The position numbers and the translations under genes are program-made. Source: Sparassis latifolia (taxonomy: Eukaryota > Basidiomycota > Agaricomycetes > Polyporales > Sparassidaceae). From it: DNA of 64,000 bases. The stretch is taken from contig CM031553.1 in assembly GCA_018466975.1 (NCBI GenBank), positions 1,302,001 through 1,366,000 of the forward strand, read 5' to 3'. Numbering within the stretch: the stretch's first letter is position 1; the number at the start of each line of letters is the position of its first letter. The notes below the pieces were generated by a model. The model did no database searches. It saw only the letters and a program-made list of their open reading frames with translations, and had not been told where the DNA came from. Positions 30,173-41,392 of this stretch are shown in pieces.

Positions 30173-33152
30173 AGGACAAGATAATTTTTCCTTGCTCAAG
30201 CTTCTATGCTTTAGAGCCGACACACTCTTTGATGACGACCTTTGACCTCGATCTTGTCCCGTAACATTAGGACAAGATGGTTATTCACTGCTCAACCTCC
30301 TATGGTTTAGAGCTGATCTGATGACCCCGACCTCGACCGGTTCACAGACAGTGACCGTGTCATGATATATTCCTTGACTATGATGACTTCGACTGGTTCA
30401 CAGACAGTGACCGTGTCACGACTTCGACCACTTCGCAGACAGCAACTGTGTCCTGAGCAGATAGCTCTCTTGACCGAACAAGGCGACAGATACCTTGCAC
30501 TTGATGACTTTGACTGTTTCCATTGACATTAGGACACCTGTGATGACAGAGATGGAGATACCGCGATTGACACTCCATTCTCTGGATATCCAACATTGGA
30601 ACAACGAAGAAGACCCTTGTCTGGTCATTCCTAGGTGAGACCAGATTTTCGAAAGACAATTTATTGGCACCTTGTCCGAGATGAACTCTCAAGAGTTTAC
30701 CCTTCATTGGGCGACTCTCAGGGGTCGAATCCCCTCATGCGAGGAAAGCTACGACATGTGTAATAATCAAAGACATGTACGAGCCACATGTGACTGCGAA
30801 TCGGAAAGGTTTGGCCACTGTAGAATTAGTACCGATTCTATGGACTGTGATGAACTGAGGACGGTGTGCAGCCTTTGACGAAGGACTTAAGTCGCACACT
30901 TAATGATCATGGCTGATAACACCGAGTGCGGCGAGATACCCACGGTGCAGATTGATTCCGGGAACAGCAACCCGTATAAACTGTAGACTCTTATCGAGTC
31001 CGATCTGATGACCATTTGATGATTGTGATCCCTGAATGGGAGCTCGGACTGAGCAAGTGGACACTCGCTCTCCACTATAAATAAACGATAAATCTTGGCT
31101 GAGAACACCCTGCATGGCGAGTTACCTGGGGTGCAGAAAGATTGACAACTTGATGCCATTACGAGTTGATGACCATGGAATTGATTGAAGATAACGCGAT
31201 TTGACACTTCAATCATTCCCCGTCGATCACAGCTCTCGACGATAAAGAAACTGAACCTGGATGAACCTTGAATGACATAGTAAAAGGTTCTGACAGAAGA
31301 CGGATCCTGGCTCTCCGTATAAACCAATGATCTATACCGAACCTAGGCCGAAGGTTCGACGAGGCGACGATTAGCCTGATGATTGAACTTAACAAGAGAT
31401 TATATCACCGAAGAACGACTTGGAGTCAACAGTACATGACACTCCAATCCCCGATAATGACACCTGAAATTAGGAAACCCCTAATGGTCCTTTGTTGACC
31501 ACCACGATGACGACTCGAGCATGATCAGACAGACATGACTTATTCGATGATGTCTGGAAGTCTCAGACGGTCCTTTGTTGACCACCACGATGATGACACC
31601 CGATGCTAGATGCCTAAATAGGTCTAGCAACCCTCGACGATCAGACAGATCTCGATGGGAGAAACTACTATGAACGACAGCCTTCGATATGGCACTTTTG
31701 ATGACATGCGCGAGGTAGTTCCCCATGGATAAAAAGGATACTGGGTCACGGCCGATCCTTGGATTTGATGTAGACTGTTGTCTCATCATCTGGAAGAATA
31801 AACTTGACAAACAGACAAAATTCGATATACGACACAGCGATGAATAGGGCATCCATGGAATATGGATGGAGGTAGTCGATTCTATTCGATACCAACACAC
31901 GACAAAACCCGACATGAAATATTTGATGAAGTATCACGCTAGGCCAAACCTAGGCTGGGGTAGTTCAAACCTAGGCCGGGGTAGTTCAAACCTAGGCCGG
32001 GGTACTTTAATGATGAAGACATGAAACTGGACATGAAACGTGAATGGGAGCTATCGCTTACCATTGGATATTTGATCTGAACCTTTGCTGAGAACATCTA
32101 GTAGGGCGAGATACCTGGGGTGCAGAAAGGTTATCAGAAGGACGAAAAACCTTGATGAAAGCCGAAAGGCAGGATTATGGCATTCACGGAATGTGAAGGG
32201 AGATAACCGATGAAGTGCAGTATCAACCCAAGATAAGGCCACAATTATCCCGATGATTAGAAACATCGAAGACATGAAACCTGAATAGGAGCTATCGCTC
32301 ACCAGAAGACGATTAACCATGCTGACATTGATGATGACCAGCCAATCATGATACATGTCCGTAATGACTTAAAACTAGAAGATGACATTTGTCCATAATG
32401 ACTTAAAACTAGAAGATGATACTTGTTCACAAAGACTCGAAACTAGAAGACCCTTGCTGCCCACCTCCTTCACCTTTTTTTACGATTTGTTACCTGTTTT
32501 GATCGGTTTCAAATCCAGGGTATTTGGTTTTTTTGAATGGGAGCTGATAGGGGATAGTAGGCGAGGATGCATATCCGAGCCAAAGGAATGAGCCCGAGTG
32601 CCCGGGTGATGAGGAATGAGTGGAATCGAGGAGTGACGAGTGGAATTGAGGAACGACAAGAGTAATCGAGGACGAGGAACTCTGCCACAAGGGCAAATTT
32701 TTTCCCCCCCTCCTCCCTTCCACCACACTCTCTTTCCATCTTGCGAATTTTTGAAGACATTGCTACACCATGAGCCCTCCTGATTTTTAGGCCGGGGTAG
32801 TAGTAGGGAAGAATGGGCAACGCGAGTTGACCAGTCACTGTGTGAAAGCACAAAGAAACAAGACTAATGGAAGACGATGAACATCGCTGAATAGCTTATG
32901 AGAAGAAGACGAACAGAAGACTTGCATTTGGAGCGAGCAATCCTAAAGGGATGCGAGTGACAAGCAAAACAAAGTTTGCGAAGCTGGATTAACACCCAGG
33001 TCAATTTTTTCATTTTCTGCCTCTGATTTACCCAGAATTATGCGATGACATAACACAATGAATGATGACACATGGAATTTCTCCATCCCATTTCCCTACC
33101 GACTTTCTTGACGACTTCAATCCAGGGAATTGAAGACCTGAATGGGAGCTGA
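30173..33152 (+). other. 3 kb noncoding insert built of degenerate repeats
   Basis: Lies between the two 821 bp copies. No frame is supported. It is made of several repeat sets: CCCGTAACATTAGGACAAGAT (30163 and 30258), CACAGACAGTGACCGTGTCA (about 30342 and 30400), GTCCTTTGTTGACCACCACG (31488 and 31571), a GAGAACACC..GGTGCAGA motif three times (about 30913, 31099, 32088) and TGAATGGGAGCT five times (31035 to 33139, one copy with a single change). GAYGA-rich composition suggests long-term slippage and duplication rather than coding. Confidence 0.7.
31946..32005 (+). repeat. 21 bp tandem repeat, three units
   Basis: Three near-identical copies of AAACCTAGGCCGGGGTAGTTC, the first with one C-to-T change and the last cut short. 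Part of the repeat-rich insert. Confidence 0.8.
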
Positions 33153-33973
33153 TGTTACAAAGCTCCTCTCTGAGGAATGCGCGGACGACTTCCGCCTCTA
33201 CCTTTACCGATCACGTGACAATAATGTCACAGAGCCTAGACTGACCATGTGACAATGACGTCACTGACCACATGACCATGATGTCATCATGGTCATCGCC
33301 CTTGTCTATCCGGCACGGATCTACCAGATCATCTGATAATATGCGCCTTGTGCTCAAGGCATGTTTACCTCATGTGTGAGATCCAGACCTAGGACACACT
33401 TCCTATCACACACACGACAAAGGCATGTATGCCTCACCTCTGCCTTACCCTTACGATACAGATACCGAACCTCATGGGCATGGCCCTAGACCCTGATACA
33501 TGCGCTAGACGCACGACGACCTCGCTGCTGCCTTGTCTTTGCAGCACGACCTTATCTCCATATGGACAGATTGTCTCTCACGCAGAGTCATAACTGACTC
33601 AGCATTCTCACGACTGTGGGACAGGTGTACGAACCCTGTGCCCTTGTATTGATACCGATGGACCAATCATAGTTCTAGTATTACAGGTAGACAGACGCCT
33701 GTACTTGTATATAAGACTGACAGGACAAGCTGGAGTCCCCATCTTGTCCTGGTTACACATCAACCAGTTTTACCATCTACATCTGTGCGACAGATCGACC
33801 TTGATCCGCAGACAGCAGCCAAGCGTTCATAAGACTACTCCACTGGGCCGACCTCTGGTCATCGTTATGACTGGAGGTCGGACCCCTCACGATTGACTTG
33901 AGCCCTTGCGAAGGCCTAGTCACTGATGACGACGAACCGAATGTACGGTGGCACGACTGGCTCCCATAACATT
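33153..33973 (+). repeat. 821 bp internal duplication, copy A'
   Basis: Second copy of 29352-30172. It again begins inside the RNaseH coding tail, so it arose by duplication of the element's own sequence and is not an LTR. Its TATA-like box (about 33706) lies 415 bp upstream of the small frame at 34123. Confidence 0.88.
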
Positions 33974-34122
33974 GAGGATCTAATCGTCAAAAACCCGGAT
34001 CTTGCCGGATAGAGCATATAACTCGGACATTGTCGGATCGGTGTTTTCTCGGATCATCTGTCTGCCACATATACCACTCTCACTGCTGCAGTTCAAATCA
34101 TCTCTTTGCCCCTTCCACCACT

Positions 34123-34476
34123 ATGAAAACCTTCGCCATTGCCCTTCTTATTACTGCAGGGGCGCTCTTCCCTGCCATTCTCCTTCTTTCTTTTTATTAT
34201 GCCATCACCCGTATCTGGCCAGCACCACCCCCGCTCGACATCGAATTGGAATGCATTACCATTCTGGCATCCAATCAACCGACTCATCACATGCTTGTTC
34301 ACCCGGCTATGCCACCTCACGCTCACATTCGGTGACACTCACTGCACTTTACCACTCAGCAGTTCGATGAGTTGGACGATCTTGCATCTATGATGCTGCG
34401 TGAGAGCGAGATGGAAGCCGAACATCCATTCAAGTCTAAATCATGCAACGAGGAACATTGGGATGTAGTGGAATGA
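34123..34476 (+). pseudogene. Small membrane-protein frame in the env position, one internal stop
   Basis: From the ATG at 34123, 70 residues are open: a hydrophobic N-terminal segment (FAIALLITAGALFPAILLLS) that could be a signal peptide or anchor, then a Pro/His-rich part. After a single TGA at 34333-34335 the same frame stays open for another 46 residues with an acidic, Met/Glu-rich sequence (FDELDDLASMMLRES) to TGA at 34474-34476. The whole frame ends 73 bp before the 3' LTR. It is not part of standard Copia. It may be a captured host exon or a lineage-specific accessory gene; the TGA could derive from CGA or TGG like the other nonsense sites. Confidence 0.45.
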
Positions 34477-34540
34477 GTGGGTTCAGGGGGAGGTATGTGG
34501 AGCTCTTGCATTCTGTTGAAGAGGGAAGACTCGTTGGATT

Positions 34541-34549
34541 AAGGGGGAG
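34541..34549 (+). promoter_or_regulatory. Polypurine tract
   Basis: AAGGGGGAG immediately before the 3' LTR, the expected plus-strand priming site. Confidence 0.8.
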
Positions 34550-34920
34550 TGTTAGATGATAATCCATCAGTCTCTTAAGTGTCTAGACTCAAAGCAATGC
34601 AAGATGCTGTACACCTAGATACCTATTAATCAGGCTGCGCTATGCACCGCTATGTAGAAGCTATGCATAGCTATGCCTGCCTATGTTCATAGCCACAATC
34701 CTGTGTTACTCACAGGTTTGTATAGCCACACTCTAGGTAGATATAAACCCCCTAGAGTCCACTCTGAGTCCTCAGTGACTCACTTCTGGACTCTAGGTGA
34801 GTAGAGTACTTTGTCCTCAATATTATTCAGTGACTCACTTCTGGACTCTAGCTGTGTTGCCCAGCTCTTCTGTCCTGTTATTTGAGTTCCCTACAAGGTC
34901 TGCATATTGCGACTTTATTA
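34550..34920 (+). repeat. 3' LTR of the Copia element
   Basis: 371 bp, about 99% identical to the 5' LTR, followed by the GGGAG target duplication. Confidence 0.92.
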
Positions 34921-35228
34921 GGGAGTCCAATTATTTGTAGTTCTCTTCTGTTGCTTTTTGCTTTGCATACTTTATGACATTAACAGATCGCTTTGTACAC
35001 TGGTATTAGGTAACTGCTACATGCAGCGTCTCTGATGAATGATGTCATTTGGCGCGATGCATCACATCACATGGTATGCATCACAACTGATTACATTGCC
35101 CGCGGCCCGGGGGTACGCCGACGTCAGGCATAGTACGGCCAAATTCAAGGCCAGCGCAGAACTCAATCAGGCATGCGGAAACATAGTCCGGGACAAATCC
35201 TTGCCATAAGTACTAAATTTCTGAATAG

Positions 35229-36505
35229 TACACTGACGGACAAAAGTATTTGGACATATATATCCAGAAACATTTGTTCATTCTTTCATGATGGCTGGGA
35301 GATTTATTCTAAGTTTGTAAATATATATAGTATATCTCTCAAATATTGTACCATGGGTTTACAATTTATTGGTGCAAAGCAACTGAGAAGATATGGTCAA
35401 GTGAAGCAGCTTACTATTGATATGCTGACCTTGACTTAAACTGCAAAAATTCTTGCATGGATGCAAATAAGACAATTACTTTTTATAAAATATTATACTC
35501 TCCTCTTGCCTATCATATGACATTTAGGGATGAAATGATAATGCTTCATATAAAGAAAATCCAAATAAAACAGTGTGCCAAAAACTTTGCTCAGGAGAAA
35601 CTTGCTTTTACAGCACTTTGCAAGTATATGCGGAATCGTCATCGATGGATTTTGCGCCGAGCTCAGGACCCGAAACCGCTCAGCCACTGCAGCCACCGGT
35701 AAATTGCCCAATTGATCAGGTCCAAGAGTCCGAGCCTAGCCACAACCAGAGAGACCGTGCCCAGAGTGTCTCATCAACCAATCGCCCCACGTGGGTTTTC
35801 TACGGCATCCTAATGCAGGAGCTTAGACAAGCTTCGGGCATGCCTCGGACAACTGCTTTTGGGAAATTCGCGTCACCGATGGCCCTCCCGGTATCCTCCG
35901 CTAGACTTCCGGTAGTAACGTGCCACTACAACAGTTTGGGGTCCTGGGCTCGGGGCAAGCTCGGGGCACCTGAGGCCAAAAATCCATCGACGACGATTCC
36001 GCATATACTTGCAAAGCGCTGTAAACCGAAACATTCTACATAATAATATCACCAATACATTCTCTAAGCCCTATTCATTCCTTACTCCAAGTTTCATGAC
36101 TGTTGGCTATGAATTTCAAGCTGTATGTTATTAAATGTACTTGTGCCACAAAAAATTATGTGAATTGCTTGCAGTAATTGTGAAATAACTACAGCTGAAA
36201 TGTCTGATCTTTTTAAAGATATGACAAGAGGGCCCTTCATAGTCCTTGTATTGCCTATCAATATAAAACCAGAAGAAGTGGTGTGGATGCAAGAACAGTT
36301 GTTTTTATACCATCAAAAGGTCATAACTTATAGCCAGCCTAGTTCTTCTATATTGAAGTCATGTAGAAATCCAAGTGCAGAATATATTAAACAAGAGACA
36401 CTTGACATGTATTCACCAAACTTAAACTGAATATGATAGTTATTGTGGAGACATAGATAATTTTCTACAAGTATGCATGTCCAGATACTTTTGTCCGTCA
36501 GTGTA
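35229..36505 (+). mobile_element. Tc1-like inverted-repeat element, non-autonomous
   Basis: Terminal inverted repeats of about 27 bp start CACTGACGGACAAAAGTA at both ends (35231 inward, 36503 inward on the minus strand) with one internal mismatch, and are flanked by TA dinucleotides, the Tc1/mariner target duplication. The terminal sequence resembles those of Tc1-like elements. The interior is very AT-rich and I find no DDE transposase frame, so it depends on a helper. It carries a second element at 35607-36025. Confidence 0.8.
35607..36025. mobile_element. Nested 419 bp inverted-repeat (MITE-like) element
   Basis: Ends are about 50 bp inverted repeats beginning TTTACAGC, both containing CAAGTATATGCGGAATCGTC with few mismatches, each side ending near ATCGATGGATTTT or its diverged form. 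The interior is GC-rich, in sharp contrast to the AT-rich element around it. No target duplication is obvious and there is no transposase frame. Confidence 0.75.
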
Positions 36506-36779
36506 TCTCTCGGGCTTGTTTGAACGCATTATCAATTATCGTGATCTCCAGTTCCTAATAATACCTCCTTTGTTGTGAGCAATAGAGAACAGCGACGCGT
36601 ACATTGAAAACACGATAGCGATGCAATCAAATGAACTTTCGACGGTAGCATTTGGGACTAGTATAGAGAGACACAAGTCCGAGGAGTGTACACCGCCTCA
36701 ACGCTGAGATAAAAAACCAGTCACCTTAGCATTGGGTGAAAGATTGATGAACAACTGTACTCACACTGTCTGCCCGGCA
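36506..36779. other. Intergenic region at the edge of the transposon island
   Basis: Short spacer between the Tc1-like element and the 3' end of the WD40 gene; no gene seen. Confidence 0.4.
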
Positions 36780-38273
36780 TCACCGAATGCTGGTGGTATG
36801 CATATCTGTGAGGCTCGCGGTGCGCCTCAACGGGATTTGTTTGCCCCATATATCCCATATCTCGATGAGATTTTTCTCTGGCACTGCAAGAGCGATCCTC
36901 TGGCCATTTGGGCTTAGAACGCTGCCTGCGATGCCCTTCGTGCCGGCCATCTTGGTAACCACGTCTCGAAGGGTGGGATAAGAGCGTACAACCACGGAAT
37001 TCGAAATCTTCGACGTGCCAAGTTCAGTGGAGGTATTCAGGTCATTCCGCTGGTTTGGCTGGGCAGGTTGAGGCGATGGCGTCACCTTTCCTGGCCCGTG
37101 CGTGCTCACCAGCTCCTTGCACTGCGTCGAAAAGTGGAGCGACGTGACTTGCGCGTCAACTTCAAGCCGATCAGGATAACGCGACAGGCGGCTGGGTGAC
37201 GAATCGTTCATGTTCTCGACGTTCCAGATACGCACAACATTGTTGCCGTCCGGTGCGGCGTCGCCGCTAGCAAGGATCTTCGTTTGCCAGGGGCACCATG
37301 CAAGGGCCTTTGGGGTGGAATTTGAGTTGCAGATGACTTTGAAATGTACGGCGTACATACCTGCACGGGCCCGGCATGTAGCATTCTTTTTCGTCGCTGG
37401 ACAAGGTCGCCTACGTCCAGAGGAACGTTCTTCCTGACGTCCCAAATGTGGACCAATCCAGCTTCGTCACCACTGGCAAACAACTTCCCCCCTTCGCTCC
37501 AAGCTAAGCTGCAGATCTTCGCCTGATGGCGCGTAACTTTCTTCGCTTGCTCTTTCATCTTAGAGGACTCTTTGACTCGGGTATCGAAGTGGCGGATTGC
37601 TCCTCTGAGGCCGCCCACCGTGAGTACAGCAGTATTCCATCGCATTGCTGAAACGCCTTTCGTACTCCAGCTTCTGATCATTTTCTTCGTCGGCACGTCC
37701 CACAGCTGCAGATGGCCTTTCGACGTGCACACTGCCACCATGTTCACCTGGTCTTTTCCGCCACATTGAAGCAAATGCAGATACCCGTGCGCGTCCTTTA
37801 TCTTGCAAAGTTGGCCAACGTCGTTGTTGGCATTGGACCCGACATTCTTGTAATGCACGCGCTTGCCGCGGCCAAACATTACCAGATCGTGAGCTGACCA
37901 GCTCAGAGGCCAAAGACCTGTGGCATCATCTGATGCAGAATAATCGATGGTCTGCCTGCAAGAGCGCAGATGGTTTTTTGCAGACGTCTCTGGATACGTA
38001 GGAGATGGTGGCCTCGATGCTGCAAGGGTACCGGATGAGTACCTCCTCATAATGGCCAATTCGCTGTGAGGCACTGGGCGGATGTCGAGGTGACCGCGAG
38101 AAGAACTCGAGGTACTGGAAAGTACTGAGAGAGGAGGGAGAAGGGAGCCATATCCGGATTCTTGCAACGGGTCCACGTCGTCCTCGTGCAAGACACCGAA
38201 GGGCCGATGCTGTTGAGATGACGTATGAGATGCGAATATGTTGAGATGTAGCGCCACCTACTTCTCTAGGCAT
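36780..38273 (-). CDS. Cdc20/Cdh1-like WD40 APC/C activator, no visible C-box
   Basis: A WD40 propeller of the Fizzy family, which brings substrates to the anaphase-promoting complex. The last exon (37307-36780) ends in Ile-Arg (TTSIR), the IR tail that docks to APC/C, and holds ALAWCPWQTKILASGD, where the family has ALAWCPW. The main exon holds LSWSAHDLVMFGRGKRVHYK, LQLWDVPTKKMIRSW, LAWSEGGKLFASGDEAGLVHIWD. Introns at 37360-37308 and about 38261-38214 keep frame. The start proposed at ATG 38273 (MPRE, then a 48-nt intron) is plausible, not proven. Odd: no DRFIP-type C-box is visible in the N-terminus, unlike the paralogue at 45150-46747. It may be a meiosis-type or modified activator. Confidence 0.75.
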
Positions 38274-39133
38274 ACTTTGCTGTCTCGGGGGGGAGAACAG
38301 CGCAGAAAGGCGGGTCCTTTTTCGCGTGTTGTAATATTTCACGTCGGACAAGACCCGCTTTCTTCCCCCCGCTATGGTAGGTTCGTCGGGACGCGAGCTA
38401 CTGAAAAGCGTCAGAGAGAGGTTCGTTATATCGAACTTGTGTGCATCATAAATGTTAAGAAGAAAGACAAGCCAATCGACTACTGTATCCCCTACTGTTG
38501 CGGACCGGTCGCGTGGCCACTGGTCCTGGGCTGCAGCTACTCAGGAAGAAAGAAGAAGGCAACAGTTCAGCCAATAACGCAGGGTAGTTACTTCAAGATG
38601 CAACTGCCAGGAAATGACGTTTGCGCCTGCCAGAACAAGGCAACGGCCGCAGCAAATGGGCTCGTACAATGCTATGACGACAGCGGATGTCCCGCTTGAA
38701 GCGCCGATGTAAAGTGAGAGCGAGCAATAAATGTAAAAGACAAGGCATAATAAGGTTATAGTCCATACAAGGAGGGTTGCGCAAGTACTGCGAGTTCGCC
38801 TGAAACTCTCGCCCGCGATCTCATCAACCGGCGCGTCGGTGGCTCTTGAACGATTCGACTACACCACTCATGAAAGAATAGCATACCTAGAAGCCACAGC
38901 GCTTGAGGTTGAGGTTGACATCTCTCTTGACGGATGGAGAACGGGGGTGGTGGAAGAAAGAGGTGAAAGCGAGACTTTCCAACTCGTCTGGAGAAAACCA
39001 CGCAGGCCACGCGCTTATGTAATTCAACGCGCGACGCGACAATGTCACCTGACCGAGAAAAGGCGCGCTAGTTGAAGTTCGTGTATTGTATGCTTCAGCC
39101 TTCGTTCCCCAGCATCATCATCTCTACTCGTTA
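38274..39133. other. Divergent intergenic region with a doubtful Cys-containing frame
   Basis: Shared upstream region of the WD40 gene and the BTB gene. A plus-strand frame ending at 38699 reads QLPGNDVCACQNKATAAANG and then CYDDSGCPA, which looks like the end of a small Cys-bearing secreted protein. It has no in-frame ATG upstream except one at 38598, so I do not call a gene. Confidence 0.3.
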
Positions 39134-40766
39134 ATGCCCAGGCCTACAATCTCCCTTGATAGTCTTGGATACGACACAACAGTGCGCTTTCGACTGAATA
39201 ATCTTGGCGAATTCTTCACGCAACCTCGCGGAGCTGCTGTCATCTCCCGTGAGACAGAACCGTTCGGACACGGTGGATGGAAAATATTCTTTCAATCCAA
39301 TACCCGGGCAGATGATGATTGCTTGCAAGTGCGGATCGTGCCTCCCAAGGAAGGCTCTCCTGCCGTTGACTATTCTGTTATCGGGGAGTCCTCTAGGGGG
39401 AAGCTCTACTTCATAGTAGCATCTGGCGTTTCCACAGCATTTCACCCTCGTTCGAAAGCTGCAGGGGGTGATGACGCGCTTTCTCGAGTTCACGATTGGT
39501 CCCGCGACGAGCATTTGCGAAACGAAAATAGCCTCATCGTTACCGTGAATATCAAAACAAGTGCTCCCTGCCCTATGCCAGCAGCTCAGCCAGGAGAGAG
39601 AGGCGAGATGTTTAGTTTCCTCCATCGAACGATGATAAATGAATCCCCCATTAACATGAGATACATCGCCTTTACTCGTCGCATATCCTCTGGACAGTTG
39701 ACTTGTGCTCGTGCGATATTCGCCAACGAGCTTGTTCTGACAGAAGCGAGTGCATATATGGAGGACTGTGAGTATAAAGATTACTACCCTCTCCATCTGT
39801 TTATGCTGCTGAACTTCCCAGTGCATTATACCGAGCAATTTACGGCCATTGCGCATCGCCTTGACGAGGATCTTCTTGTCGATGATTTAAAGTCTACACA
39901 GACAACCTACATGGACGACGACAGCGACTTCGAAGACGACGGCGAGACTCAAGCAGTGACTCGACCCCGGGATCACGTTGAAGGAAGCTATGGTGAGAGA
40001 AAGCCATCTATTACAGCGGAGCACAACCAGATAGATGCTGACGACACTAGTAAGTACCTTTCGAGTAAATTCCGAGAGGGAGCCAAGACTCGATTAACCT
40101 TTCAACAGTGCTGAATGATTTTGACGGAGGAACTGTAGTGGTCGACGGGGCTGCTGCCCGAACGTAAGTCTCAGTGGAGTCATCGCTCCTAGCCTCTGAT
40201 CCCTGTTATAGGTGGGAAGCGTTCATTTTCTACTTATACAGCGGAAAACTTGAATTCGCCCCATTGAAGAGTGCCGGTGCATCAATTCGGAAGGAATTCT
40301 TCAAGAACCATCGGGAACGTAAGCCGCAACTTCCTACCCCCTGTTCCTGCAAGTCTATGTATCGTCTGGCAAAGGAAGTAAGTTGCTTGCGATTATATGT
40401 ATCAAACTATGTCAATGCCAAACTTAGATCGAATGTGAGAGCTTGCGAGTTTACGCATTGGGTCACTTGAAGTGCCAGCTTTCCGCGCATACGATCCTGA
40501 CTGAACTGTTCAGCGAATTCACCGCACGGTACGTTCATAGAGCATTTCCTTGTGGCGAAGCAGTCAAGATCGTTTATGGTTGCAGATACGAAGAAGTATA
40601 CAAAATGGAGATGAAGACACTAAGAAAGCTCTGGAAGGAGCTCGAGGGCACACCGGCCTTGCAAGAGAAGCTCACCGAGGCCGTGAAGTATCCACATGCG
40701 GGACGCATCGTGGCAGATATTTTTCAAATGGCCATGAACGCTCCTGGTCTACGACACAAGTATTGA
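39134..40766 (+). CDS. BTB/POZ domain protein
   Basis: BTB proteins commonly act as substrate receptors of cullin-3 ubiquitin ligases; here the N-terminal half (residues 1 to about 240) resembles a MATH/TRAF-like beta domain only loosely and is not firmly identified. Five exons: 39134-40049, 40109-40163, 40212-40377, 40428-40528 and 40586-40766. The BTB part runs WEAFIFYLYSGKLEFAPL (typical 'LL.YIYTG.L' strand-helix) to MYRLAKEIECESLRVYALGH and the LSAHTILTELFSEFTARY region, which is the usual end of basidiomycete BTB domains. An acidic stretch (MDDDSDFEDDGE) separates the halves. Every intron keeps frame. The start is the first in-frame ATG. Confidence 0.75.
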
Positions 40767-41392
40767 GGATTCCGCGCCTGCTCCCTCGGGTAGAATGTAA
40801 CCGTTCTTATTGCTGGAAGTATTATCAGTTTCTACTGCTCGCAGTTGCGTTCGCTTGCAGTCCTGCACTTTGACAAAGCTAGATCGGATACCGTACTTGC
40901 ACGGAAGCAATCCGATAGTCGACCACCTTGCAGTTCACCATGTAGCAGCCGCGATTACCAGGCAGAGACGCGACCCCTTCTTTGTGTAAAATCCAAAGGG
41001 TTCCGCCTCCACGGAACCGTCCTAACTCCACCCTCGTGGCTACGCACCATACCAGACTACAGGGTGAAATATCAACACCCTCAGCAGATCCCCCGATGTT
41101 TTGCAGTGTGCAGAAAGTCAATTTGCATATGTCCAATTTGAAGGATCACAGTAGGGAAACTTTCTTCTCGTAAGCTGTTATATTACGGCGTCAGGCTCAT
41201 ACGTCCAACATACAGATTCCTCTACGGACAACATCCACGCAATTACGTACCAAGACTCGAAATGAAAACTATAATTATTTCAAGATGGTTGGAATATCTC
41301 CAGCATCAAGAACTCATCAGCACATATGCAGACACAGCCAAGCAATAACTAGATCGTACTGCTGATTGCGGCGATAGTTCGCCTGTAGCACA
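40767..41392. other. Convergent intergenic region
   Basis: Between the 3' ends of the BTB and F-box genes. No gene or repeat is supported. Confidence 0.4.

Larger units (their letters stand above)
24447..34925 (+). mobile_element. Large Copia-type LTR retrotransposon with GGGAG target duplications
   Basis: LTRs at 24452-24824 and 34550-34920 start TGTTAGAT and end TTTATTA and differ by three transitions and one 2 bp indel. They are flanked by 5 bp duplications GGGAG (24447-24451 and 34921-34925). The order PBS, gag, protease, integrase, RT, RNaseH is the Copia (Ty1) order. The element is unusually long (10.5 kb) because it holds an 821 bp internal duplication, a 3 kb noncoding insert and an extra small frame near the 3' LTR. 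High LTR identity means recent insertion, yet gag and integrase have several stop codons. Confidence 0.93.

Noticed and set aside
30725..30745. T-arm-like hairpin GGGGTCGAATCCCC suggesting a tRNA
   Set aside because: The loop is one base short, and no acceptor stem, D-arm or anticodon arm can be placed around it.
35173..35439. Transposase ORF in the Tc1-like element
   Set aside because: The frame starts outside the terminal repeat and its translation is AT-driven, without a DDE motif or helix-turn-helix domain.
38598..38699. Small Cys-containing effector gene
   Set aside because: The C-terminal residues look plausible, but no start with a signal peptide or splice model could be found.
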